NCBI GenBank assembly: GCA_011800155.1
Contig: CM022368.1
Location: 4,278,001-4,342,000 of the forward strand
Direction of reading: 5' to 3'
Source of the DNA: Flammulina velutipes
Taxonomy: Eukaryota; Basidiomycota; Agaricomycetes; Agaricales; Physalacriaceae
Length of the DNA stretch: 64,000 nucleotides
The notes under the pieces are model-generated. The model worked only from the letters and a program-made list of their open reading frames with translations. It was not told the origin of the DNA and made no database searches. Both the position numbers and the translations under genes were made by a program. Every line of letters begins with the position of its first letter. Within the stretch, counting starts at the first letter, position 1. This document shows, in pieces, positions 11,497 to 22,856 of this stretch.

Positions 11497-11876
11497 TCAG
11501 GCTTGAATTGAGGGGGAGAAAGATTGCTCACGTACCAAAGTTGGGCATAGCCTTTCTGAGTAATACGCTATATCGACTACAGGATCATTTACAGGAATTC
11601 CAAATCTAATACAGGCCCTCACGTCGGTACAGGTTTTCGCCGCGTCCTGATTGCAGTCAATGTATGATAGGTCAAAAAATGGATTCAAAGACTGACCGAG
11701 TTGCCCCGTACGCCACAGCAAGTCATCATCAGACCCTTCGAATCACAATCTGCATTCGTTTTACATTCTCCGGTCGGATTTGGGTCTTCATCAGGTGTAG
11801 GAATGCATCTTGGGGCCGCCAGCGCGCGCGCGATGAATGCTAATGAGAGAAGAAATTTCAATAGACTGGAATACAT
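11497..11876 (-). CDS. Small secreted cysteine-rich protein 3 (knottin-like spacing)
   Basis: Two exons, about 109 residues. The signal peptide MYSSLLKFLLSLAFIARALA is followed by a Pro/Asp-rich linker and cysteines C-x5-C-x8-CC-x11-C-x5-C (CKTNADC, TCC, TCTDVRAC). The intron sits after the CC block, as in its two neighbours. Unlike them it has a C-terminal extension of about 35 residues with one further cysteine (SERLCPTL); part of this could be removed by an additional intron starting at gtacgtgag near 11537, so the end is uncertain. Confidence 0.65.
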
Positions 11877-12476
11877 GATGGGTTTCTGAGAAAGGGTAAG
11901 TTAGCGCATACATATACCAACGTAAGGCGATGCGAAAAGAGACGACAGAATCTTGGCAAGGGGATCCGCGGAGTAGCGAGGTTGGCTCATGAGATAGGCT
12001 TGTACGTTAGGAACGAGATGAGATAGTGGGATGGCCTTGAGCGTCCGTGCTGTATGTTGTAGGTGACAAGACGACCAATTCTGAGAGAAGCATTTCCAGT
12101 GTTGCCAGATGGCATTACATCGTGTCCGTGTCGGGAGATCATAGCAAGTCCGGGTAAAGGAAAATAGGTATTTGACTTTTCAACACGGTGCTTGAGTCGC
12201 TTGCGTTGATAGAATAGAAAAAGCGAGAGCCATGCATGTTCAAGCCAGTCCTCCGTTGTAGATATTCGTTTTGCGCGCCTGAGGTGACGCTGGATACTGG
12301 AGAGGATTTTGGAGATTGACAAGAGACTTATACACCAGAATCATATTGAGGCTTCGAGACCAATCATTCTGCGAGTGGCCATGGATGATGGTGGTGGGCA
12401 ATCAGAACGATTTCGGGCCGATATGCCGAAACGAAATGTAGGCTGAGGTGTGGCGTCTCAATCATGTATCTCTTAT
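11877..12476. other. Intergenic, no gene supported
   Basis: Promoter side of the third cysteine-rich gene and 3' side of the PARG-like gene. One open frame lacks an ATG and has no motif. Confidence 0.4.
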
Positions 12477-13388
12477 CTATCTAGAAACCTTTTTCAATCC
12501 CGCATCGAAGACCTTGCTAAACTCTTCAAGCGTTTCTTTACCAAGAATCGCAAACACAACGTGGTCAAATGACCTCTTGAATCGTGCGCCTCTCCTAATC
12601 AAAAGGTCCACCCAAATTTTCGAGACCATTTCAACGTCGCACCCAAATGCCCCAGTGCCAAAGCTTCCTAGAACGATCTCTTTCATCCCTTTCTGTTCAA
12701 ATAAGAACAATAGCCTCCCCATCCTCTCGTACATCGCCTCATAAATAGCTTTTTCCAACTGCCCTTTCGATAACCTGGAGAAATTCACAGCCTTGATGGC
12801 ATTGACCGCCGCGCACGTTAGAACATCCACAGGGAATGGTTCCGTCCACTTTCCATCGTGGGATCTAAACACCTCCACACCCGGAGAGAAGATCATCGCA
12901 GGGGATGAAAACCCCGCGTCGGTCTTACTCGTCTTCTCGTGCGCCTCGTAGTACTGTTTTGTTTCGTTCGTTATCAGCGTGGGGTACAGTGTTGACGAGC
13001 GCGCGATGCTCTCCTCCTGCGCGGCTGACCCTCGGAGGAAACCTCCACCAGGATAAACAGCGTTGGCAAAGTTCAAGACTCCAATCCGGTGTTGCCCACG
13101 GCCTTCCAGGTACATTTGGTGTGCAGCTTCGAGAGTGGATTGATTTCGTACGACGATGTAGGGTGGCCAAGGATGTTGTTCCCACGTCGACAAATCACAG
13201 GCTGCTGGGTAGTATTTGGCGTTATCCCTGGCTTCAGTGAGACCGGGCGTCAAGTCGTACGTCACTCCGTTGACGGTGAAAGTCCCAGATTGAATGACTT
13301 TGAGAGTTTCCTCGGCGATTTCCTGGAGCTCTACGCGCGTCAACATTCCTGACATGATGGTCAGCGGCAAAGATCGAGCATTGAACAT
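12477..13388 (-). CDS. Microbial-type poly(ADP-ribose) glycohydrolase (TIGR02452/DUF2263)
   Basis: Intronless frame of about 303 residues. It carries the signature of bacterial-type PARGs: VLNFANAVYPGGGFLRGSAA followed directly by QEESIARSS, that is GGG-x7-QEE, with the tandem glutamates that do catalysis. Later come MIFSPGVEVFRS, VDVLTCAAVNA and EIVLGSFGTGAFGCD (a macrodomain-type phosphate loop), then a C-terminal FDHVVFAILG strand. Such enzymes remove ADP-ribose chains from proteins; here it is a single-domain cytosolic or nuclear protein. The GTG further upstream was rejected as start; ATG at 13388 or at 13355 (MSGMLTRVELQEI) are both possible, the second being nearer the domain edge. Confidence 0.88.
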   Translation of the reverse strand: MFNARSLPLTIMSGMLTRVELQEIAEETLKVIQSGTFTVNGVTYDLTPGLTEARDNAKYYPAACDLSTWEQHPWPPYIVVRNQSTLEAAHQMYLEGRGQHRIGVLNFANAVYPGGGFLRGSAAQEESIARSSTLYPTLITNETKQYYEAHEKTSKTDAGFSSPAMIFSPGVEVFRSHDGKWTEPFPVDVLTCAAVNAIKAVNFSRLSKGQLEKAIYEAMYERMGRLLFLFEQKGMKEIVLGSFGTGAFGCDVEMVSKIWVDLLIRRGARFKRSFDHVVFAILGKETLEEFSKVFDAGLKKVSR

Positions 13389-13919
13389 CACGATGTACGC
13401 CACAGGTTGAAGCCATTTTTGGGAGACGGATTATAGATAATGTGTGACTCGTTGGCTTGCGAACAAGGTCTTTAATCCTGTTCGTCTATGTATTTAGCGC
13501 CACACTTAATCAATATTTGCCCGTGCTTGGCAAGGACGAGTCGTTGATCGAGACGGCACGCAGAGCCGTTGAAGCCACTTGGAAGCCACCACGATGTCGA
13601 CGTATTGGACGCCTTACTTGCTGGCCATTATTCTTGATTCCCGTTCATTCTTCCACTCTAGTCATGGTCTTCGTCGACTCGCCTCTTTGTGCACGTGTAG
13701 CCTCGATTGTCGCCAAAGGCCGTCGTTTCTACGACATACAAAGTCTTTCTAACTATGCGGATCGACCTGTGCTGGCCACCAACTGATCCAAGAGTCCTTT
13801 CATTGTATAGTGACCCGCGGGTCTACCCTCAGAACGACATACTCCTTTGCGACGTGTCGCTAGTGGCCAACCGACTCCTGATATATAAAGATAGAATACT
13901 ATTGCGCGGCCTCTATGCA
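13389..13919. other. Intergenic, no gene supported
   Basis: Divergent spacer between the PARG-like gene and the gene at 13920; only the TATA motif at 13882 is notable. Confidence 0.4.
13882..13889 (+). promoter_or_regulatory. TATA box of the gene at 13920
   Basis: TATATAAA, 30 bp before the ATG. This implies a very short leader or a downstream start, but the match to consensus is good. Confidence 0.35.
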
Positions 13920-14493
13920 ATGGCTCCTGAACATGACGATGACAATGACGCCCTATGGTTAGAATGGTGTGTATGATTGCCCATGTTCTGCCAGCTGCCA
14001 ACGCTAACCGTAAACGAAGGCGGAAACAGTACATAAAGACTATTTCCGAGTGAGTGTATTCTATGAACACTCCTGCCGTGTTTAACTTCGGGCTAGTGAG
14101 ATTTCAGCACGGGTAGCATATGTGACCGCCAATTTGGCCCGGCAAGTACAAGTCAATTTGGATGAATACCCGACTTCCGCTTCATGGCCCCCAGGCCACC
14201 AATCCCCACGCCTAACCTTAGGTTCATGCACGCCGGATTTCACCCTCTACGTCGATATTGATGACGGGTCTCTGGCGTTATCACCTTCATCGTTCCACCT
14301 CTCTAGCTTATCAGCTTCTTCGTCGTCCGTTGCGGTCGCTACACAATCATCTAACCTGCAGTCTCATGGACCTCTACGACAAGTTCAATTCCAGACGTCC
14401 CCCGCTAAACCTGAAAACCTTCTTGATAGGCCAAAGTCATCGAAGAAGACTCCGACTCGAAAGGCAAGAGGCGCGAGGGATAAGGAGGGATAA
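13920..14493 (+). CDS. Protein of unknown function, Ser/Pro-rich tail
   Basis: Three exons joined in frame (first exon MAPEHDDDNDALWLEW; second RKQYIKTISD; third EISARVAYVTANLARQ onward) give about 150 residues. The N-terminal part is a probable amphipathic helix; the middle has WPPGHQSPRLTLGSCTPDF and LYVDIDD; the tail is Ser-rich and ends in a Lys/Arg-rich stretch (KKTPTRKARGARDKEG). I do not recognise a family. The two small introns that make the helix continuous are the main support. Confidence 0.5.
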
Positions 14494-15069
14494 GAAGTGT
14501 GCCGGGTTGGACTTTCTTTCTTTCTTTCTACGTGTTATATATCGCCTACGGGGTCTGCACCTGTATCTGTAGCTGTTCTATTCAAGCGTTAACTAAGACT
14601 TGTTTGCAGAGTACTGAAATTCGGCAGGCTCATTTGTCTCGGAAGCTTCCAACGGTCATGGGGGCTAGAGACTGTGTCACCAGTCTCGCCTCTGCTTACG
14701 CCGGCCTACATTCAGTCTCGGCAGGGTTTTCTTTGGCATTACATCTGGTCTCTACTCCTCTACCTGCGGCTAAGCGACTCTCACCATCTTGCATGCACCT
14801 CTGGGCTCAGATATTACAGGATAAGACAAAGCGGATTCTCGATCGTATGAGGGATTGCGCGCCAGAACACTTACGACCCCTCGACCACAAGACCCCGTCA
14901 TCTGACAACGGTCTACCCCACATCTGGCCACCTGGATCTGGAACCTATTCAAAAGGCATTTCTCACGCGACCGTCGCTTCCCTCTAACCACGACGACGTA
15001 CAGTCCTCTTATCTCTACAACATACCCACGACCCATCTTCTCCCTCGTCGCTGCATAGCTCGTTTCATC
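14494..15069. other. Intergenic, no gene supported
   Basis: Open frames here have no starts or splice sites that agree with one another. Confidence 0.4.
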
Positions 15070-15512
15070 ATGGCTGAGACTGAGGTTGCAACCATCGAGA
15101 TCAACGACGCTCTCTTCTGCACCCATTGGAAGGAAGTGGTGAGTAGGCTTGTGATATACGTGTACCAGGGTCTGACTGCTGTTGTCGTAGTGCGCGGAAT
15201 GCAACTACGATGGGAGGGAGGAGAATGATGCGTTCTTTGGAGTGAGCGCATTCCTCGCCGTAGTCCTGCTGTAGCTGACCTTCGGCTTTACGCAGTACGA
15301 TCCCATCGACCGCGAAGGCATCGAGGCCATGCCTGCCATCGTCACCAAGGATGGTGTTTATCAGTGCAAGAAACATGGGTCTCCCAGTACGTTTCTCTCT
15401 TCGTCGCCTGACTCTTGATACTCACTGTCATGTAGATTGCAACCAGTGCTACAACTGGAAGAAGATTATCACTAGGGCTCGCACGGCGGCCAAGAAAGCG
15501 GGCAAGAAGTAG
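15070..15512 (+). CDS. Small putative zinc-binding protein
   Basis: Four exons give about 93 residues starting MAETEVATIEINDALFCTHW. Eight possible zinc ligands occur in four pairs: C-T-H, C-A-E-C, C-K-K-H and C-N-Q-C, within FCTHWKEVCAECNYDGREE and YQCKKHGSPNCNQCYNW. The even spacing suggests two zinc sites, perhaps cross-braced. The C-terminus is strongly basic (RARTAAKKAGKK). The introns (gtgagt, gtgagc, gtacgt donors) fall between ligand pairs and keep frame. Small proteins of this kind occur in other Agaricomycetes as far as I recall; no role is known to me. Confidence 0.65.
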
Positions 15513-15743
15513 ACGAATGCCTTCAAGAGTTTAATATACGAATGTATTTCATCAAATGAACGATATGTATTACCATCTCGGTTTCGGTGTCTTGGCCCTT
15601 TGAAGGATGAATACCTCCGTGGAAGGTTGTGTGGCGCGTTCATTTAAATAGTCAAATCATTGTATTTGAGGGAGTACTAACGGGAAAAAAGAAAGGCGTA
15701 ATTGAAGTACAATGTGTGATCATGAATCCTGCGAATCTCAGAG

Positions 15744-16797
15744 TCAAACTCTGCTATTGACTACCCTCTCGACGTAGAAAAAGTCTAGCACAAACTCGTT
15801 GAAGTCTCGCAATCGATAGAGGCCTACCAAGCGAAGCTCGTCAAAAAGTACAGGACTGTGAAGTTGAAGCTGTGATTGTAACCCAGTGTATTTGATCGAC
15901 TTCGAAGCATTCTTCGTGTTGTTTCTCACTGCACGAGCAATGGTCAATGCAAGGTGTTCACGCGATATCGGTCCGTGCTGATTGCATCCACCTGAGATCG
16001 TTTCTGTACTAGGGTGATACCCATTGATCTGAACAAAGTTATTAGCGTACGATCTTCGCGCAAGATGCAAGCGATAACTCGCCTGGAGGCTGATAGTGAA
16101 CGTTTGCGGAAGACGAAGACGTTCTGACGCTCCACGGATGGATACACTGGTATCGACTAAGAGGCGCGCGAGGCTCACGCCACGCATTCCCGGGGGCGTG
16201 TTGGCGTCCTCGAAAGGAATGTATATAGCCGGGGGCACCTTGATACGTTGCCACCAGAGGGGATGCAGCTGGGTTTTGCGAGGGGCATATTGACTGTCGT
16301 AAACCCGACAGACCGGTAGCTAACGAAAACGTCAGCGCGAGGGAGAAGAGCAGGTGTCGTGAAAGTACATTCGAATATTTGGTGGAGTGGAAGGCGATGC
16401 ATTGATTGAGTGGAAGGCATGGAGTGGGCTGAGAACGTTTAGGTGGGATAAAATAATTTACTAGACGTAGAAGCTTACGTTAGGGGTCCTGGTCACAGCG
16501 ACTGGGACAACAAGCTTCCTTATCGTATTAGCCTACACGAGTGTTTAATAGCTGACTTGATGAGCATCGGAAGGAAACATACACGACCACCGCCGTTGCG
16601 TGGCGCAGAGGGTTTCAAGTCCGCCGGTGGGTGGCCACGGTCAAAAGTCAAGACTGGAGCCTTGGATGCTGCATAAACATACAAGAACGCGGAGAGGGAT
16701 CAAAACGTACAGTTTCCTCTTGCTTGACGATAGGGTTTAGAAGATTCGCAACTCGTAGGCGGCTATCAGTCTGGCGAGATTGGTTGGGGGAAGTCAT
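15744..16797 (-). CDS. Conserved-looking protein of unknown function
   Basis: Four or five exons: MTSPNQSRQTDSRLRVANLL; APVLTFDRGHPPAD; ANTIRKLVVPVAVTRTPN; then a long last exon with VCRVYDSQYAPRKTQLHP, VPPAIYIPFEDANTPPG, SIRGASERLRLPQTFTISL and PISREHLALTIARAV, ending FDELRLVGLYRLRDFNEFVL. The total is about 290 residues. The spliced exons read as one globular protein, but I cannot place it in a family. A GC-AG intron (CAG|gcgagt to ttcag) may remove about 54 bp after TFTISLQ; the frame is open either way. Confidence 0.55.
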
Positions 16798-17395
16798 GTT
16801 GTGAGAATACAGAGCAGACACTGCGTAGACGTTTTATAGCTAAGAGAGAACAATCCTCAGATCAAAGCTGCGTCGCATTGAATACTTCCAATCCATTGTT
16901 GAGCAATGTTAGAGTCCGAAAATGTGCCCCAACAAAAGACCAGATAATGGTGACAGTCTATAGTCAGAGATGATCGAACTATAAAGCCAAGATTGCGAGT
17001 CAAATAATGTCCAAGAAGTTACAATCCATTGATTAGCGCCTTTGTCGAATGGTCTGCTATGGTCTGTGGTCAAAGTGAATCGGCAAATGCCGCATCAGAT
17101 GTGGCTGTACCAGTGCGGCGCGACTCCTTGGTAACTCCTTGTCACCACGATCTGTTGGCTACCATGTTTTGTCCTGACAGTAATTCTATCCACGAAGCGT
17201 CGTACTTTGCTCCAACTATGACTGATTTCCAGAGGGCAAGCATGGCACGTAGACGTTTTTCTTCATCGCTTCTTGATAAACGCTGGAACATGGGTTAAGC
17301 TCTCCAGCTAAGCTTGTGTACTTAACCCGATTCTGAAATGAGTTTTAGGTTATACCGCAAATCTTTCTTCTTCCCTGTATCTGATCTCACCCAAG
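16798..17395. other. Intergenic, no gene supported
   Basis: Divergent promoter region between the gene at 16797 and the membrane-protein gene at 17396. No further element seen. Confidence 0.4.
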
Positions 17396-18987
17396 ATGTC
17401 CGAGTTCGACTCCTCGAGCGCCCTAACAGGATGTTTATCACTCTTATTTCAATCCATCGTTTCAGGTTAGGTATCTCTGTCTCCCATTCCCCTCAACCTC
17501 TATCTTCTATCCCTCTTTTTCTACCGCACGATGCGGTCACTTTTTGGGCTTTCAAGCTCTGAGGTGCAGGAGCTGCTTGAGTATTTTGACTGTTTCGTGG
17601 GCAGTGATAGGGATCCTGATATGCAAGGGTTTTTGGTTCGGCTTTCCTGTGCGTTTTCTGGATCCTCGTATCTTGCTTTCCTGACGATTCGCAATAGCGT
17701 TCATTGTTAACATATGTCTTGCTATCCTGATAAAATGGTCGCACGAGGACCTGGAGTCCTCCGTGGGAATCGTTTTCGTGCAGGTGTTCACCATCCTCCT
17801 CGCCACGTTCATCACCATGAGGAACAAATCCCTTTCCCTCTCTGATTCACACTTCGCTCTCGTCCTCACGATATCACCGCTCGCAGTCTACTTCGTGTAT
17901 GTCTCCTTGCGCTACCTTTTGGTTCGCCGTAGACCAGGTCGGTTGTACTTGCGACTAGGGCGAGGATATCGACATATCGTCCTGGCAGCCTCGTTCATTA
18001 TGCTCGGGCTGTGGATAGCGTTGCAGCTTCTCATCTACTTCGCCAGAGAAAGCGTGTTCGACGTTGAGGATGTGACCTTCCATTGCAGTACTCCAACGGT
18101 CAAGTCATGGCTATTCTATCGCTTTATAGAAGCGTTGATCTATATCAACTGGTCGTACATCTTGGTCCTCATTGTTCCGATCATCTTCCTCGTCTACGTC
18201 TTGAGGCACTTCGTGGATATTTGGATCGAGACGAGGAGGCGTTGGGCAAAGTTCAAGTGGTGGAAACGTGGAAGTTGGCTGCAGAAACCGTTTGTGGCCA
18301 ATCACTTATTCTTCAAATCATTGTGGTTCGTTCTTTCTCGATTGGCAATTGAACCTCTTCGCTCATTACCTATCTAGGCTAGTTGTCACCCATTCACATC
18401 AATGGTTCTTCTTCTTGATTGTCTTTACGGTTTACTTGTCTTGGGCAGGCGCCATCGGAATGCCTTACCTGTCGATGTCCTATTTCTATCAGTTGGCCTC
18501 GGACAGCGCTCACGCGATGTTTGACGAGCCTCCCGTCGACTTTCCGCCAAACCCTGACGGTCCGGACGACTCCGTGGAGAAGATTATGAGCTTTGGGCAA
18601 ATCCTCGCTGGGTCCGCGATGCTCCAACCTCTATACCAGGTTATTCGCCTAGCGTGGTTGAATCGCCACAACATCCTATTCTCCTTCAAGAGGCTTCCTC
18701 GGTGGTTTTGGGATGGGGTCGTGTACTTCTTCACAGGACATCGAAATCCGTGGGAGGAGATACGGCGGAGGAAGGAGCAGAAGGATATGGAAATGGACAG
18801 CATCCCGTATTCGCCTGTGGAAGGGAATGTGGGTGAGCGAAGTTCCCATTCAATAGAGGACATAGAGAAGGGAGGTGCGGGGAAAGTGGGTGTCGCCGAT
18901 TACCGTCGGCAGGACTCCTTATCGTCGCAGCCACCGGTTGTGTTAGACCAGTTGAGTTATCAGCAGGGGATCGAGCGGTCTCCGTAA
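17396..18987 (+). CDS. Polytopic membrane protein of unknown function
   Basis: Exons from MSEFDSSSALTGCLSLLFQS, through LTVSWAVIGILIC and FIVNICLAILI, to two long exons give roughly 460 residues. There are about eight hydrophobic spans, for example VFVQVFTILLATFITM, ALVLTISPLAVYFVYVSL, IVLAASFIMLGLWIALQLL, YILVLIVPIIFLVYVL and WFFFLIVFTVYLSWAGA. A hydrophilic C-terminal tail of about 90 residues (WEEIRRRKEQKDMEMDS and a Ser/Gln-rich end) is likely cytosolic. The fourth intron (donor gtggtt) joins FFKSL to LVVTHSHQW. No transport signature was recognised, so substrate and location are unknown. Confidence 0.7.
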
Positions 18988-19073
18988 AGTTATCATGTTT
19001 TCGATCGGTATATATGTAGTACTCATTGTGAAAGGACTGGTTAAAAACAAGAACCGAAAGGCTGTCTCCCTGA

Positions 19074-19145
19074 TGCCCACTAGCCGGATTGAACGACTGA
19101 CCTCATCATTACAAGTGATGCGCTCTACCACTGAGCTAAGCGGGC
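19074..19145 (-). tRNA. tRNA-Thr (anticodon UGU)
   Basis: A 72 nt cloverleaf without intron: acceptor stem GCCCGCT/AGTGGGC with discriminator A, D arm GCTC-AGTGGTA-GAGC, anticodon stem CATCA/TGATG enclosing loop CTTGTAA (anticodon TGT), and T arm AGTCG-TTCAATC-CGGCT. The B box (GTTCAATCC) and A box (TAGCTCAGTGG) are both present. CCA is not encoded, as expected for a nuclear tRNA. Confidence 0.95.
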
Positions 19146-19496
19146 ATATGCACAAGGTTGTCCAAATCTGATAGAACAGACTAACGATAACCAACGGCAG
19201 TTCCGGCAATCTGTGTTTGGTAACCTTCTCGTTCAAACTCTCACCTGGTTGTTGTTCCAATCCATGTTTGCAATCTGGGACTGCTGACAGGTGACCTCAA
19301 AATGACTTCCCTTTATGCAATAACGCTCTTACGTCTGTCTGGAGTCATTCACCAACGGCAATGCCTGTTATCTCCGCCTCTGGGTATCCGAGGATGTCTA
19401 GTGGGCCGTGCTTCTACCACCGGTTCCCTTTCTACTTAAGTATAAGTATGTGTCCACCACGTCAAAGCATTTCCCTCTTCTCGCCCCGCCGAAAAG

Positions 19497-21749
19497 ATGG
19501 GAATCAGCAACGACCCCCAAACTCGCGTTCTTATTGTCGGTGCTGGGTGCGAACGTCAACCTCATTCTCACCGGTTTTCACTTATGCCTGTCTAGTATTG
19601 CTGGCTTAACTATGGGCACCGCACTGCGTCGCCAACTCCTAGGCTTTGACAACTTCGCGGTTCGTTACTCGTTCGTTGACTCAAGGTTTACGGTCTGACA
19701 CGTCTCCTAGATTTACGAGAAGGCTAATCAAGTCGGCGGGACATGGAGGGTGCGTGCTCTCTATTCGTGCTTTTCACACAACTGACACGTCACCTGCCAG
19801 GATAACATGTACCCGGTATGTTCTGTATCACTGATGCATCTCTCTTACTCACCTCGAACCACGGCAGGGATGTGGTTCTGACATTGCCATTCATTTCTAC
19901 TCTCTCTCAACAGACCTCAATCCAGACTGGGACTCTAACTATGGCTCCCAACCTCAGATCCAATCATACTGGAAAAACATTTCGGAGAAATATGATCTCG
20001 ATAGACATATCATCTTCAATACTGTCGTTTGCTCTGCGATCTGGTCTCCAGAAGAGGAGCTATACGACATCGTTACCGAGGACTTGATCACAGGAGAAAG
20101 GTCGACAACTAAAGTCAAGGTTCTGATTACCGCGCTGGGAATTTTAGAAGTACCCCGAATCCCCGATATTCCAGGCATCGAAAAGTTCAAGGGAAGTATG
20201 TTCCATGCGGGACGGTATGACAGCTCAGCGGAGTTGAGCGGGCGGCGTGTCGCTGTAATCGGTAACGGAGCCTCTGCGTAAGTATCGCTCGCTTTCCGCT
20301 GTCCGGTAAACACTCAACTTGGCGCAAGCACTCAAATGATTCCCATGATATCGGCCGACTCTACTGTTCAAATCGTTGAGTTTTGTCGGACACCCAATTG
20401 GTTCATCGCTCCAGTACGTGTCTTTTATTGATCGACAACGAGCTGCCCATTCTGACGCCACTACCAGCTTCGTAGAAAATTCACGCAATCAGAGAAATGG
20501 ATCTTCCGATTCATTCCTTTCTACATGCGCATGTACAGGTTCGCTTGCTTTATTGTGGTACGTTCTATTCGTTTCGTTCTCGGATATCTATTGAAACAGC
20601 TCAGTGCGAGGCTGCGTACCTTTCTATTTTCCCTAGCAGACATCTTCGTGGCATTATGGAGCAGGTAGGTATACCGTCTTCACCGTGCTATCGTATGCTG
20701 AGATATGGTGCTAGAAATCTGCCAAATACATCCGAATGACGGCTCCAAAGGAGTGCATCGAAAAGCTTATTCCTTCTTATCGTAAGAGAACGATTCGTTG
20801 GCGAACTCGGCTCACATTTTCCTCCAGAAATGGGTTGTCGACGGGTGATATTCGACTCTGACTATCTTAGCGCACTCCATCGGCCGAATTTGAAGTTGTG
20901 CTGGGACGATATCGACATGATTGTTGACGATGGTATCGTTACCAAACAAGGTGTTTCTGACAGCTCGTCCGCTCACACCACTTCTAACAAACTACCTCAA
21001 GGCGAACACTTTCCATTTGACACTTTGATCTTCGCCACTGGTTATGTGACGGTGAATGCTTTTCTATCCTTGTACAAGATAGCCTCTGACGCATTTTACG
21101 TCAAGGACGACTTCCCTTTGCACGTCAAAGGTGTCGCAATGACTGTGAAGGAATACTACGACTCCCACAATGGGCCTAAAGCGTATCTGGGTACGAGCGT
21201 GCCAGGATTTCCTAATTTGTGCATCATTGGAGGTGAGACGAGCGCTTGTTCGTGCGATGACTTGCCCATTATCTGTGTAGGCCCGAATACAGCAACTGGA
21301 CACATATCCGTAGTGTTTACCGAAGAAGTCCAAGTACGTCTCTCGACTTCTCTGGCGGTCTGTTACCAACGACTTGCTAGATCAATTACATCATCCAGCT
21401 CATCCGACCCATTCTGGCTTCGCGGCTGTCCACATTCGACGTTACTCACGATGCGACTGACGCGTACAATGCGCGTATCCATGCAATGCTAGAGAAGGGT
21501 GTTTGGGCAACGTGCTTCTCTTGGTACCGGAAAGGCCGAGTCGGCAAGATCACTAGCATCTTCCCTGGGACAGGAACGCTGTTTTGGTGGTGGTTGAGGA
21601 AGGTCGATTGGAGCCATTATGAGGTGAGCGGGAGCGGGAATAAGAAAAATGAGGCGGTTAGAGGGAACTGTAATTGGGTCTTGCGGAATTTGGTTGCGAC
21701 TACCGCGATCGCTGTTATGTGGTACAGTATCATCACTCATGGGCGGTGA
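19497..21749 (+). CDS. Flavin-containing monooxygenase / Baeyer-Villiger-type FAD monooxygenase
   Basis: Many-exon gene of about 560 residues. MGISNDPQTRVLIVGAG continues into GAGIAGLTMG (FAD-binding GxGxxG); then [53 protein letters not shown] and FKGSMFHAGRYD, which fits the FMO fingerprint FxGxxxHxxx(Y/W). VAVIGNGASA (NADPH Rossmann site) and a C-terminal half with FDTLIFATGYVT follow. The last exon ends in a hydrophobic helix (LRNLVATTAIAVMWYSI) that may anchor it in the ER membrane. Such enzymes oxygenate ketones, amines or sulfides with NADPH and O2. The substrate is unknown. The donor gttcgt is used in the third exon. Confidence 0.88.
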
Positions 21750-22051
21750 AGTAAGTATTTTACTTGTATAATCCATTTTGCTGATGTTTCTTGTAGCAGC
21801 ATCCATGCTTAAAGCTTAATCGCTAAGGTCCCATCATTCCATCTTAGTTTTGTTAGCTTCGCGTAGGCTTTGATGATATACATGGAAATAGGCGAAAACG
21901 TTAGTCCAATTTCCATGGGTCAAAGGCCCCCTTAAGCTTACCATCCACAAACAATACCTATGACTACGAAATTGACCTTAGCTTTTTAATCACGCTACTG
22001 CTAACGCGTGTGTCACACCCCGTGGCCTCCGTGACTTGGCTTCAAACCATC

Positions 22052-22856
22052 ATGTCGGAACGTCCGGACGCGTCCCTCGGTATGTGTAGTAGATATATTG
22101 TCTTTCCTCGTCATGCTAATGTTACTAGATCTAGTCTTCCATCCGGACCTGGAAAAACGGATAACTCAGCTGATTGAGATTTTGGATCTGTTGGGCCTTG
22201 ACGCGGAAGGACATTCATTTGCCAGGTGCGTCCGCCTCATGAAGCTTCCTGGTGATGAACTTATGCGAATCAGCTATTCTCGTGCCATCAACAAGCTATC
22301 TATTGATCATCTAACGCAACAACAGCGTTTGCTCTCCCTCAAGGAGATCGAGGATGGCTTGCGAAAAGCGTTGTATGAAATGGAACATGAGAATGTTTTG
22401 ATGGAAAGGTACGTTACATTACGGGACAAGTCCGTTTTGTATCATAAACAAGCACTCAAGAAGCAATTTCCAGATGGATGTCGGCTTTAGAGAGTGAGGC
22501 TGCACCTTCATCGTCACGCCGAGAGCAAGTCAAAGCTAAGGCGAAGGAGTATCTTCGGGAGCTTTCAGATCTTCCACCTATACAGGCCCCCGTAGTATCA
22601 ATATGTGACGTCCAGACGCAAGAAGAGGCACTGCATGAACGCAAGAAGAGAGTAAGGGAGAAGAGGGACAAAGTGAAAGCTTTCCAAGGTGTTCCTCCGG
22701 TATGTGATCTTATGGATCGATTTACAACTCGCTGATTCTAGTATTAAGAACTTAGAGGCTGCGCGGGAGAGCTTACGCAATGCACAGACGAAACAGGCGG
22801 AGTTGGTGAAGCTGAGAGAGCGGCTTATGAACCAGATGACCAGTGGCGTGGCTTGA
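22052..22856 (+). CDS. Coiled-coil protein of unknown function
   Basis: Four exons, about 230 residues: MSERPDASLD, VFHPDLEKRITQLIEILDLL, LTQQQRLLSLKEIEDGLRKA, REQVKAKAKEYLRELSDLPP, KKRVREKRDKVKAFQGVPP, and an end reading LEAARESLRNAQTKQAELVK then LRERLMNQMTSGVA. Heptad-like patterns cover most of its length, so it is probably a rod-like subunit of a larger complex. I considered augmin/kinetochore-type coiled coils but see nothing diagnostic. Confidence 0.65.

Noticed and set aside
11987..12322. Open frame of 111 codons on the minus strand
   Set aside because: Begins with TTG, no ATG, no motif and no neighbouring exon that would extend it.
13457..13786. Open frame upstream of the gene at 13920
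   Set aside because: No motif, and it lies in the likely promoter of the TATA-bearing gene; no splice chain links the two.
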